Shown here piece after piece: positions 1 to 6,671 of a stretch of 8,875 nucleotides of DNA. This DNA is from Planctomycetaceae bacterium (GTDB lineage Bacteria > Planctomycetota > Planctomycetia > Pirellulales > Thermoguttaceae). Both the position numbers and the translations under genes were made by a program. The notes under the pieces were generated by a model. That model worked only from the letters and a program-made list of their open reading frames with translations. It was not told the DNA's origin and searched no databases. Location of the stretch: positions 1-8,875 of the forward strand of contig JAITKS010000046.1 in assembly GCA_031278315.1 (NCBI GenBank), in the 5' to 3' direction. Positions within the stretch are counted from its first letter, which is position 1. Each line of letters starts with the position of its first letter.

Positions 1-148
1 GATGTGTGAGGCCGCAAAGATTACGAATTTCATAAAAATTATGTTCCTTTTTTGATCCAAAAAATCATAATAATCAGCAGATTCGATACAACCTTACACA
101 AAATTGTTTTTTCGTGAATTGATTTTTTGTTTGGTGAATACATCATTT

Positions 149-265
149 GATTCCGTGTGTGGTGAGTATATCACGCACGGCTATATTGATTCCGTGTGTG
201 GTGAGTACACCACGCACGGCTATATTGATTCCGTGTGTGGTGAGTACACCACGCACGGCTATATT
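149..265. repeat. Three tandem 39-bp repeats, each a long hairpin
   Basis: Three head-to-tail 39-bp units occupy 149-187, 188-226 and 227-265. Each unit contains an inverted repeat with 12-bp arms, CCGTGTGTGGTG and CACCACGCACGG, around the loop AGTA. The single imperfect position inside the arms would be a G-T wobble. Units 2 and 3 are identical. Unit 1 differs by two transitions in the 3' arm (TATC in place of CACC), both of which still give G-U pairs in RNA. The 39-bp period is a multiple of three and stop-free, so short open frames appear on both strands, but they have no plausible start or family. Function is unknown; it may be a structured RNA, a protein-binding array or a palindromic intergenic repeat. 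Confidence 0.9.
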
Positions 266-269
266 GGAG

Positions 270-286
270 ATACCCCTTCGGGGTAT
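270..286. repeat. Short GC-rich hairpin after the tandem repeats
   Basis: ATACCCC and GGGGTAT form a 7-bp stem with a TTC loop, beginning 4 bases after the third tandem unit. No T-run follows on the plus strand, so it does not look like a standard intrinsic terminator. It may be a fourth, different structural module of the same repeat cluster. Confidence 0.7.
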
Positions 287-317
287 GATAAGGAGAATGA
301 TAAGGATAATGTATAAA

Positions 318-348
318 GATAAGATAAGATAAGATAAGATAAAGATAA
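318..348. repeat. GATAA microsatellite
   Basis: Five perfect GATAA pentamers run from 318 to 342, followed by one extra A and a sixth GATAA at 344-348. The preceding bases (about 286-317) hold looser ATAAGG and GATAA-like copies, as if the tract were eroding. It ends about 10 bp before element A. No coding role is apparent. Confidence 0.85.
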
Positions 349-358
349 AGAATTTTTT

Positions 359-580
359 GTAATATATCAGTGGAATAATTTATTTTTTTTCGGGATCGCG
401 GTCGTCTCGACCGCATCTTTAGGCGTTTTTTGTACAAAAAAGATGCAGGCGGGACGCCTGCGTTCCAGCCGGCTAAAATATTTTTTAGTAATTCACTTAA
501 ATTTAAAATCTAAAATTACAAAATCTGTGTTCTCTGTGTCCTCTGTGGTTAATAAAAAAAATATTCCACTGATATATTAC
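359..580. mobile_element. MITE-like element, copy A
   Basis: A 222-bp non-coding element is bounded by perfect 18-bp terminal inverted repeats, GTAATATATCAGTGGAAT at 359-376 and its complement at 563-580. Inside are a 7-bp-stem hairpin (398-414), a 16-bp palindrome of T6-GTAC-A6 (426-441), a second 7-bp-stem hairpin (445-461) and a 9-bp periodic tract (521-547, each unit ending CTGTG). A second copy lies in reverse orientation at 3322-3544, at roughly nine in ten identical bases by eye. There is no transposase inside, so any movement would need an enzyme in trans. No clear target-site duplication is visible. Confidence 0.8.
436..461 (-). terminator. Probable intrinsic terminator inside element A
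   Basis: Read on the minus strand, the stem GCAGGCG / CGCCTGC with loop TCC is followed by ATC and six T residues. This is the layout of a rho-independent terminator. It lies about 210 bp beyond the stop of the minus-strand ABC ATPase gene and could end that transcript. On the plus strand the hairpin at 398-414 is followed only by a broken T-run, so termination that way would be weaker. Confidence 0.5.
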
Positions 581-616
581 TAAAAAACGAATTTTAAAGT
601 GTAATTGATATATTAC
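581..616 (+). repeat. Dispersed 36-bp intergenic repeat, copy 1
   Basis: These 36 bases recur at 8636-8671 with two differences. They begin immediately after the right end of element A and finish with TGATATATTAC, the same 11 bases that form the element's own right end (570-580). A further variant, TGATGTATTAC, lies at 646-656. The stretch may be the remnant of a related element or a separate repeat family that shares its end sequence. Confidence 0.75.
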
Positions 617-669
617 GAATTTTTTGTATTTCAATTTGATCGATCTGATGTATTACAAATATTCAAATT

Positions 670-1473
670 TTATTTTATTTCTTCTTTGCTGTAGTGTTTA
701 ATTGCGTTTTCGATGTTGTCTGTGTCAAGGATTAGTTTTCCGTTTTCAAGATAAATTACTCGTTTGCATAAAGAACGGATAGATTCCATATTGTGAGATA
801 CTAATAATACAGTTCTGTTTTCTTCTGATGCTAGTTCACGCATTTTTTTAACACATTTCTTTTGAAATTCTACATCACCTACAGCTAATATTTCATCAAT
901 CAATAAGATTTGCGATTCAAGATGAGCAGCAATCGCAAAAGCTAGTCTAACAAACATTCCAGACGAATAACGCTTTACCGGAGTATCAATAAATTTTCCG
1001 ATATTTGCAAATTCTACTATTTGATCAAATTTGTTTATTATTTCATTACGACTCATTCCTAGTATTGCACCGTTCATAAAAATGTTTTGACGTCCGGTCA
1101 TTTCCGTATGAAAACCTGTGCCGACCTCCAACAACGATGCAACTCTATCCCGCAAGATTATACGCCCGCATGACGGATACGTTATTTGTGAAATTATCTT
1201 GAATAAAGTCGATTTGCCCGCTCCGTTTGATCCTAAAATTCCAACAGTTTCACCGCGTCTAACATTAAACGAAATATCGTCAAGAGCAAGAAATAAATTA
1301 TTCTTACCATCGGCATTATGATTTTTCGTACCAATAATAGAATTGGGGTCTTCGTGTCCGCATAATCTCGCCCACCATGATTGAATATCTTGATACAACG
1401 TTCCATAACCTATCACGCCAAGATGAAACTCTTTTGATACGTGTTCAATTTGTAACATAATATCAGACGACAT
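670..1473 (-). CDS. Polysaccharide-type ABC transporter ATPase (Wzt/TagH/KpsT family)
   Basis: This 267-residue protein is the nucleotide-binding subunit of an exporter that moves a lipid-linked polysaccharide or a teichoic-acid-like glycan across the inner membrane. Visible motifs are Walker A GSNGAGKST (81-89), the signature YSSGM (169-173), Walker B ILLIDEILAVGD (189-200) and the H-loop VSHN (225-228). The extended N-terminus before the ABC core, and the run after YSSGM (VRLAFAIAAHLE), are typical of the Wzt/TagH group. It lacks the C-terminal carbohydrate-binding domain of long Wzt proteins, so it resembles the short KpsT/TagH form. GGAG (1485-1488) lies 11 bases before the ATG. The gene follows the PqaA-like gene by 62 bp on the same strand. 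Its expected partner permease is not adjacent but lies at 5508-6431 on the other strand. Family is confident; the substrate is unknown. Confidence 0.93.
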   Translation of the reverse strand: MSSDIMLQIEHVSKEFHLGVIGYGTLYQDIQSWWARLCGHEDPNSIIGTKNHNADGKNNLFLALDDISFNVRRGETVGILGSNGAGKSTLFKIISQITYPSCGRIILRDRVASLLEVGTGFHTEMTGRQNIFMNGAILGMSRNEIINKFDQIVEFANIGKFIDTPVKRYSSGMFVRLAFAIAAHLESQILLIDEILAVGDVEFQKKCVKKMRELASEENRTVLLVSHNMESIRSLCKRVIYLENGKLILDTDNIENAIKHYSKEEIK

Positions 1474-1535
1474 AAATAAACAATCTCCGCCGAATATTGA
1501 ATAATAATTTATAATGTTTTAATTTTTTTCGTAGT

Positions 1536-2978
1536 TTAAAATCTCCACACCTCTGTAGTGAGTGACAATTGTATATTCTCGTTGTGAGATTCTAATTCGA
1601 TAAAAAACGCAATATGACCAGACTTCGGCTTCTCAATTATCGTAACGTTATTTATAAATGGAGCCGATTTCCATAATGTATCTTGAAAATCTGGATTGGC
1701 AGTCCAGAGTTTCATTTTCGGATTGTTGAAATCCGTTTTAATCAAAACTTGATAATGCGTTTCATTCTCTATTAAAGTCCATTCAATTTTTGGTAATTTC
1801 TTACCGCTTGCAACATGCTGCGTGAATACAGCAATAGTATCAATTACTTTCGCTATTCCTAATCTTATATCGATATTGTGATCTGTATTCGGTAAAGTCA
1901 AAATATATTTTGGTTCTTTAATGTCGTCCCAATAATAAGTTGTTGCGTTTGTCGGCCAATACGGATCATTCGCGCCGTGAATCAATAACTTTGGTACTCT
2001 TATATGCGAAAGATAAGAATATGGATCGATCATATTTATCAATTGTAATTTTTCAGGCGAAGGGATTTCATTTTTTTTGAACAATCCGCGATCAATATAA
2101 TCGTGAATTTGCGGACTAAATTTTCCCCACATTTCAATATGACCTTCTAATTGTCTTAACAAATTTAAGTTGTTATAAACAATCGGCACAATTCCTGCAA
2201 CTCGCGAATCATTCGACGCTGCGGTCAACCATGTTGTCCAACCGCGTTTTGATGCACCGCTGACAATAAATTTCTTAATGTTCAAATTATACTCTTGTCT
2301 GATATATTCCTGCGAAGCATCCATTGCCCGGATTACGCTTTTTGTCATCGGCAGAAGTAACGCCCATGACATATCTTTAGTCTCCATTGTTTTAACAAAT
2401 GTTTCACCGATCAGAGCGTCTTCGTAAAATTTACCGCCTTTTTTGGCTGGATCGAGAGGTTGATTAGGAACTTGAAACAACATCACAACAGGCATCATAA
2501 CTTTTTCTGCCAGTGCCGGAAGTTGAAACATCTCATAATAACTAGGTTTGTTACCATTACTGCCGCCGCCGATATAAAGCAAGGCATGATCCTTGTAAGC
2601 AATTTTTTTGGGCATCACGACTAACATGTAATGTTTCCAAGTTATTTCATGCCAAGTTTGAGATGTCAACTCAATCAATGATATTGCATTATGAGGTATT
2701 TTATGAACCAATTTCCATTGATAAGAATTATCTTTTTGATTCAAATATTTATGAAATTCAGACTGAATATGTTTCGGTCTGACAGACGTTTTATTATCAA
2801 CTCGCGAATTTTGGTTGAATGGTTTTTTGGGTTCTTTTTGTTCTTTCATTCTACCTGCTTGATTTACATTACGTTCACGAGAATAACGTAACTGCTCGTC
2901 TGCAAAACTTTCTTGAGCTAGAAAATAAAGCATAATAGTTGATATAAACAAAACCGTAAATACACATAATCTGATCAT
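1536..2978 (-). CDS. Secreted PhoPQ-activated pathogenicity-related (PqaA-like) alpha/beta hydrolase
   Basis: This 480-residue protein has an N-terminal signal peptide, a hydrophobic run over residues 6-20 with probable cleavage after SFA near residue 26. A polar, basic linker (about 27-75) follows, then an alpha/beta-hydrolase domain of the PhoPQ-activated pathogenicity-related family. The probable nucleophile is Ser243 in GASKRG, followed by the family-like WTTWLTAASNDSRVAGIVP. The probable acid is Asp338 in HGANDPYW and the histidine is His367 in NTDHN. Residues about 395-480 look like a beta-rich C-terminal domain. It should act outside the cytoplasm; the true substrate is not established for the family, although members have been linked to resistance to membrane-active peptides in enteric bacteria. 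It is likely co-transcribed with the ABC ATPase downstream. The start is supported by a strong AAGGAG. Confidence 0.92.
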   Translation of the reverse strand: MIRLCVFTVLFISTIMLYFLAQESFADEQLRYSRERNVNQAGRMKEQKEPKKPFNQNSRVDNKTSVRPKHIQSEFHKYLNQKDNSYQWKLVHKIPHNAISLIELTSQTWHEITWKHYMLVVMPKKIAYKDHALLYIGGGSNGNKPSYYEMFQLPALAEKVMMPVVMLFQVPNQPLDPAKKGGKFYEDALIGETFVKTMETKDMSWALLLPMTKSVIRAMDASQEYIRQEYNLNIKKFIVSGASKRGWTTWLTAASNDSRVAGIVPIVYNNLNLLRQLEGHIEMWGKFSPQIHDYIDRGLFKKNEIPSPEKLQLINMIDPYSYLSHIRVPKLLIHGANDPYWPTNATTYYWDDIKEPKYILTLPNTDHNIDIRLGIAKVIDTIAVFTQHVASGKKLPKIEWTLIENETHYQVLIKTDFNNPKMKLWTANPDFQDTLWKSAPFINNVTIIEKPKSGHIAFFIELESHNENIQLSLTTEVWRF

Positions 2979-2986
2979 TTTTAATT

Positions 2987-2992
2987 CTCCTT
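2987..2992 (-). promoter_or_regulatory. Strong ribosome binding site for the PqaA-like gene
   Basis: AAGGAG on the minus strand sits 8 bases before the ATG at 2978. It is the best Shine-Dalgarno match in the window and fixes the start at the codon that begins the signal peptide. The GTPase and permease genes have no comparable site. Confidence 0.8.
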
Positions 2993-3321
2993 AAAGTTGA
3001 ATTGAATTTTTGTTGATTGCCCGATTTGTAACTATTTACGCAAGCAGACAAAAAGTATATCTAATATTTTATGAACGCTCACTCATTACAAACTGTTATA
3101 ACGAAAGAATGTATATTATTGTTTTTTTATTAACTTCGTCAACATGCCTGTTCGATATAACAACCTCACTTTTGTAACAAACAGAATTTGTTATACTGCT
3201 TATATAAATTAAAACAGTAATCAATGAATTTCATGTATATTAGAAATTACTGTTGCTTGCTTGAATCACAATTTTGAATTTTAAGTATCACACTAAAATA
3301 TTACGAAATATAACAAATTTC
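2993..3321. other. Non-coding spacer with nested small inverted repeats
   Basis: No credible gene lies between the PqaA-like gene's leader and element B. The stretch holds three small inverted repeats: TAACAAA/TTTGTTA with a 5-base loop (3175-3193), ACAGTAAT/ATTACTGT with a 24-base loop (3214-3253), and ATTACGAAAT/ATTTCGTAAT with a 7-base loop (3300-3326), which overlaps the left end of element B. Promoters for the divergent genes should lie here or in element B, but no convincing -35/-10 pair could be picked by eye. Confidence 0.55.
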
Positions 3322-3544
3322 GTAATATATCAGTGGAATATTTTTTTTATTAACCACAAAGAAACACAGAGAACACAGAAAGATTGTAATTTTAGATTTT
3401 CAATTTAAGTGAATTACTAAAAAATATTTTAGCCGGCTGGAACGCAGGCGTCCTGCATGTATCTTTTTTGTACAAAAAACCCTAAAGATGCAGTCGAGAC
3501 GGCCGCGATCCCGGCAACAATAAATTATTTCACTGATATATAAC
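3322..3544. mobile_element. MITE-like element, copy B (inverted relative to copy A)
   Basis: This 223-bp element matches the reverse complement of 359-580 along its whole length. Its left end repeats the 18-bp terminal sequence exactly; its right end has two substitutions (TATAAC for TATTAC, and TTTCAC for TTCCAC). Copy B has lost stem pairing that copy A keeps. The hairpin at 3444-3456 is cut to 5 bp (GCAGG/CCTGC), and the hairpin near 3490-3506 carries a mismatch and a wobble. The 13 bases ATATAACAAATTT occur at 3308-3320 and again at 3538-3550, overlapping the right end, and could be a trace of target duplication or chance in AT-rich DNA. The element ends 27 bp before the GTPase start codon. 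Confidence 0.8.
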
Positions 3545-3571
3545 AAATTTATTTATTTTTTTACAATAGCG

Positions 3572-5449
3572 ATGGAACATTTACAATTTGTACAATGGCA
3601 TAGTCAAGAAACGATTAGTAAACGTTTGAATAAATGGTTGAGGTCTGCCCCGATATGGGAAGCGGCAGACAAATGTAATGACAAAGTTAAAGAATTTCTA
3701 CATCGGACAAATTCTATAGAGCGGCGTTTGTCGGCACCTCTTGTTGTTGCGATTCTTGGCGGGACAGGAACAGGCAAAAGCTCGTTGATAAATGCGTTAC
3801 TAGGAGATCGCGTTGTCCAAGACAGCAAAGAACGTCCAACAACAATTGAGCCGATTCTTATCGCTCATAGTTCAATCGATATTTCCAGCTTGGGTAAGGA
3901 CGATGTAATATCAGAAGAAATCGAATTGAATAAATGTAACGATAATTATAGTATGGTTGATTTATCAGGAATTCGTGTCAAATATCTTGATAATTCTGTA
4001 TTGAAAAACATGGCGGTAATTGATTGTCCTGATCCCGATACAACAGAAGATACACAATTGCGTGAAAGTAATCTTAAACGATTACGATTGGTGTTACCGC
4101 ATTGTGATTTACTTATTGTTACAGCAACACAGCAAAAATACCGCAGCCGCCGAGTATTAGATGAATTGTCCGCAGCGGCTGCGGGAGTGCGTTTAATATT
4201 CGTGCAAACTCACGCTGACTCTGATCGAGATATACGCGAAGATTGGCGTAATATCCTTCAAGGCGATTATGATACAGGACAGATTTTTTTCATTGATTCA
4301 TTGACCGCACTGAAATTGCAGTCGGAAGAGAATGAATTCTTACCGAAAGAATTTGAAGAGTTCCGGCAACTTCTTACTGTAAGTCTGAACGAAGAAGCGG
4401 CATTACGAATTAGACGCAATAATTATTTTAGTCTTGCTGAAAAGTTAGTGAATGATTGTTACGAAGTGATAACAGAACATTGGGTTGCGGTGAGCCGTTT
4501 GCGCGAACGGATTTCAGACGAAAGACGCAGATTAGGCGAGCGGATGGCAGAAAGAATTCGTGATGAACTTATTCGCGACAAACGATTATGGGAATCGCGT
4601 TTAGTCGGCAGAGTTGCGTCGCAGTGGGGATATAGTCCGTTTTCGTTAGTGTTACGGATTTATCAGGGATTAGGATGGTTATTGTCGGGAACGTTACTTT
4701 TTCGGGCGAGGTCTCCGATTCAATTAGCAATTTGGGGAACGTATGCGGGGATAAGGTCGATTAAAAGTTGGGCGGACAAGAGGAAGTCAAAGAAGGTTGC
4801 GGACAACGCTATTTGGAATCAATGGGATGAACAAAAGTTAAGAGAATCAGCACTGATTTTAGCCGGATACGCAAATGACGCAAAATTACCAACAGAACAT
4901 TGTGATCCAAAATTTGTAATAGGCGAAGCAAGAAAAGCAGGTAATGCTTATGTCGATAATGTCTCGCAGGAATTAGAAGGAATTTGTGACAGACTCGCAG
5001 GAAAAAATAACAAATTGTGGAAGCGTCTATTGTATGAAGTTTTATTGTGCGGAATGATTTTGTTCATTTTGATAAGACCGGCAAAAAATTTCTTTTACGA
5101 CACATTAATTGAACCGCAAACACAAATGTTAGGAATAGACTTTTATTTAGTTTCATGTTTCTGGATGATCGCATGGTGTTCAATTTTATTGGGTATATTT
5201 ATTTTCTGGATAAGATCAGGACTTGAAAAAGAGATCAGAGAAACATCAAACAGTTGGCAAAGATTAAGCGCATTAGATTTATTTTTCGCAACAATTGAAA
5301 AGGAAACTATTCAGATTATAAATTATCGCAACGAGCTGGATGAAATACATCAAAAAATTGCAACAATAAATCAACAAGCCGAAAAACTAGACAAAAGAAT
5401 CGGCAGAAAAAAATTTGCAGATATGACTCCAAAAGATAAAATAAATTGA
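3572..5449 (+). CDS. Membrane-anchored P-loop GTPase of unknown role
   Basis: This 625-residue protein has an N-terminal GTPase domain in the Era/dynamin-like range. Visible motifs are G1 GGTGTGKSS (63-71), a probable G2 threonine at 90 or 91 (RPTTIEP), G3 D151-C-P-D and a G4 candidate THAD (213-216), in which the usual lysine of (N/T)KxD is histidine. A highly charged helical stretch follows (about 305-340), with a weakly hydrophobic stretch near 362-375. Two strong membrane segments lie at about 487-502 and 525-547, and a cytoplasmic tail (about 575-612) has coiled-coil character. This layout suits a membrane-remodelling or scaffold GTPase, though no partner is shown. It lies 58 bp before the ABC permease, probably in one operon. 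The ATG has no clear Shine-Dalgarno, and an in-frame stop lies upstream inside element B. Confidence 0.88.
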   Translation: MEHLQFVQWHSQETISKRLNKWLRSAPIWEAADKCNDKVKEFLHRTNSIERRLSAPLVVAILGGTGTGKSSLINALLGDRVVQDSKERPTTIEPILIAHSSIDISSLGKDDVISEEIELNKCNDNYSMVDLSGIRVKYLDNSVLKNMAVIDCPDPDTTEDTQLRESNLKRLRLVLPHCDLLIVTATQQKYRSRRVLDELSAAAAGVRLIFVQTHADSDRDIREDWRNILQGDYDTGQIFFIDSLTALKLQSEENEFLPKEFEEFRQLLTVSLNEEAALRIRRNNYFSLAEKLVNDCYEVITEHWVAVSRLRERISDERRRLGERMAERIRDELIRDKRLWESRLVGRVASQWGYSPFSLVLRIYQGLGWLLSGTLLFRARSPIQLAIWGTYAGIRSIKSWADKRKSKKVADNAIWNQWDEQKLRESALILAGYANDAKLPTEHCDPKFVIGEARKAGNAYVDNVSQELEGICDRLAGKNNKLWKRLLYEVLLCGMILFILIRPAKNFFYDTLIEPQTQMLGIDFYLVSCFWMIAWCSILLGIFIFWIRSGLEKEIRETSNSWQRLSALDLFFATIEKETIQIINYRNELDEIHQKIATINQQAEKLDKRIGRKKFADMTPKDKIN

Positions 5450-5507
5450 AATATTGTGTTGAATATATTTACAAAAATTCACAATTTGTGAGTTCACATA
5501 GAAACGA

Positions 5508-6431
5508 ATGATAAATCAAAAAGAACAAAAAAAATCTGACCCCAAAAATCGAATGGCAGCAGATATAAATGTAAAGAAACAATCATACGTAACGGTTATT
5601 GAGTCTAAAGCTGCAATTTTTCGTATTGATTTTATCGAGTTGTGGCGTTATCGATATTTGATTTGGCTTTACATTTACCGCGATTTTGTAGTTCTTTACA
5701 AACAGACCGTTCTAGGAATGATTTGGTGGCTGTTGCAGCCTTTTCTGACAACTATAATTTTTACGATTGTGTTTGGTATTATTATCAAGATTAATACAAA
5801 TGAAATACCGGCGTTGTTATTTTATTTGTCTGGTATTACGTTATGGAATTATTTTTTGTATTGTTTTTTGCATATTTCACAATCGTTTATTGACAATCGT
5901 GAATTGTTAAAGAAAGTTTATTTTCCGCGGTTAGTCATTCCGATTGCTGCGATAATTAGTAATTTGATGAGATTGGCACTTCAGTTATTGCTTTTAGTTT
6001 TTCTTTATCTTTTTTTTATTTTGAGAGGCGCGGAGATATGTCCGTCGATATTTATTTTGGGTTTTCCGTTACTCTTGTTTTATGTTGCGTTGTTAGCTTT
6101 TGGATTTGGTATTTTGACAGCGTCGCTAACAATAAAATATAGAGATATTATATTGGCATTACCTTTTTTTACTCAACTTTGGATGTATGTTTCGGCGGTT
6201 TTATTTCCTTTTTCTTTAGTGCCGGAGAAATGGCAATTTTGGTTTTCTCTTAATCCAATTTTGCCGGCAATTGAGATGTTTAGATATATGTGTTTCAGTT
6301 CCGATTCTTCGAGTAATTTTTCTATTTCTTTTGAATCAATATTAGTAAACATAATTGTAACAATTTTATTTTTATTGATAGGAATATTTGTTTTCAATCA
6401 AGTAGAACAAACATTCACCGATATTATTTAA
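5508..6431 (+). CDS. Polysaccharide-type ABC transporter permease (Wzm/TagG family, ABC-2 type)
   Basis: This 307-residue protein is the membrane subunit of a polysaccharide or polyol-phosphate exporter. After a polar N-terminal tail of about 45 residues come the family's amphipathic entry region and first membrane segment (RDFVVLYKQTVLGMIWWLLQPF). About six hydrophobic segments follow, with the loop motif KKVYFPRLVIPIA, the motif LNPILPAIEMFRY before the last segment, and the typical tail VEQTFTDII. In most genomes this tail is followed directly by the ATPase gene; here it is followed by a MITE-like remnant and parA. The only matching ATPase in the window is at 670-1473 on the other strand. 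No clear Shine-Dalgarno precedes the ATG, and Met16 (codon at 5553) is an alternative start. Substrate is unknown. Confidence 0.92.
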   Translation: MINQKEQKKSDPKNRMAADINVKKQSYVTVIESKAAIFRIDFIELWRYRYLIWLYIYRDFVVLYKQTVLGMIWWLLQPFLTTIIFTIVFGIIIKINTNEIPALLFYLSGITLWNYFLYCFLHISQSFIDNRELLKKVYFPRLVIPIAAIISNLMRLALQLLLLVFLYLFFILRGAEICPSIFILGFPLLLFYVALLAFGFGILTASLTIKYRDIILALPFFTQLWMYVSAVLFPFSLVPEKWQFWFSLNPILPAIEMFRYMCFSSDSSSNFSISFESILVNIIVTILFLLIGIFVFNQVEQTFTDII

Positions 6432-6438
6432 GACTCGG

Positions 6439-6582
6439 CAATATTTCAGCAGAATAATTGTTTTTCAATTTTTGCGAGTCTTTTGTATCTTTTGTGTCTT
6501 TTGTGTTTTTCGTATAAAAAAAATTTACAGCAACGAGATTTTTTAGAATTTATTCAAAACAAATATTTCGCTGAAATAATTC
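6439..6582. mobile_element. Diverged relative of the MITE-like elements (copy C)
   Basis: Imperfect terminal inverted repeats of about 26 bp lie at 6439-6465 and 6557-6582. The left-end core ATATTTCAGCAGAATAATT matches the A/B terminal sequence at 16 of 19 positions. Inside is a triple 9-bp repeat (TCTTTTGTA, TCTTTTGTG, TCTTTTGTG at 6479-6505), which has the same period and TGTG ends as the 521-547 tract of copy A. The GC-rich hairpins of A and B are absent, so this is a shorter or decayed subfamily. It fills most of the gap between the ABC permease and parA. Confidence 0.55.
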
Positions 6583-6633
6583 GGCATGATCGATTCTTAT
6601 AGCAGTTCAATTACAAAAACTACGAAATTGATC

Positions 6634-6662
6634 TTGACTTATTTTTAATAAATTGTGAGAAT
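6634..6662 (+). promoter_or_regulatory. Possible parA promoter
   Basis: TTGACT at 6634-6639 is separated by 17 bases from GAGAAT at 6657-6662, five-of-six and four-of-six matches to the sigma-70 consensus. The leader before the ATG at 6672 would be very short, and no good Shine-Dalgarno is visible, so this is tentative. Confidence 0.3.
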
Positions 6663-6671
6663 CCGCATATT

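Noticed and set aside
1..103. Tail of an upstream gene
   Set aside because: No open frame, motif or terminator in the first 100 bases gives enough support to call a partial gene.
149..265. CRISPR array
   Set aside because: The units are contiguous with no unique spacers, there are only three, and no cas gene is present.
104..437. Short open frames on both strands through the 39-bp repeats, encoding 13-residue peptide repeats
   Set aside because: The repeat period is a multiple of three and stop-free, so several frames stay open automatically. The plus-strand frame begins at a TTG with no ribosome binding site, and no frame shows a known peptide family.
359..580. Intact insertion sequence
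   Set aside because: There is no open frame for a transposase inside any of the three elements; they are only 144-223 bp long.
637..644. GATCGATC palindrome as terminator or operator for the ABC ATPase gene
   Set aside because: It is only 8 bp, has no loop or T-run, and such palindromes occur often by chance.
3308..3550. 13-bp ATATAACAAATTT pair as a target-site duplication of element B
   Set aside because: The right copy overlaps the terminal repeat and the left copy is separated by one base from it, so they do not flank the element cleanly; AT-rich chance similarity is likely. Kept only as a note.
3604..3828. Minus-strand open frame inside the GTPase gene
   Set aside because: It is the shadow of the well-supported GTPase domain frame, as are the other antisense frames inside the ATPase, PqaA-like, permease, parA and parB genes.
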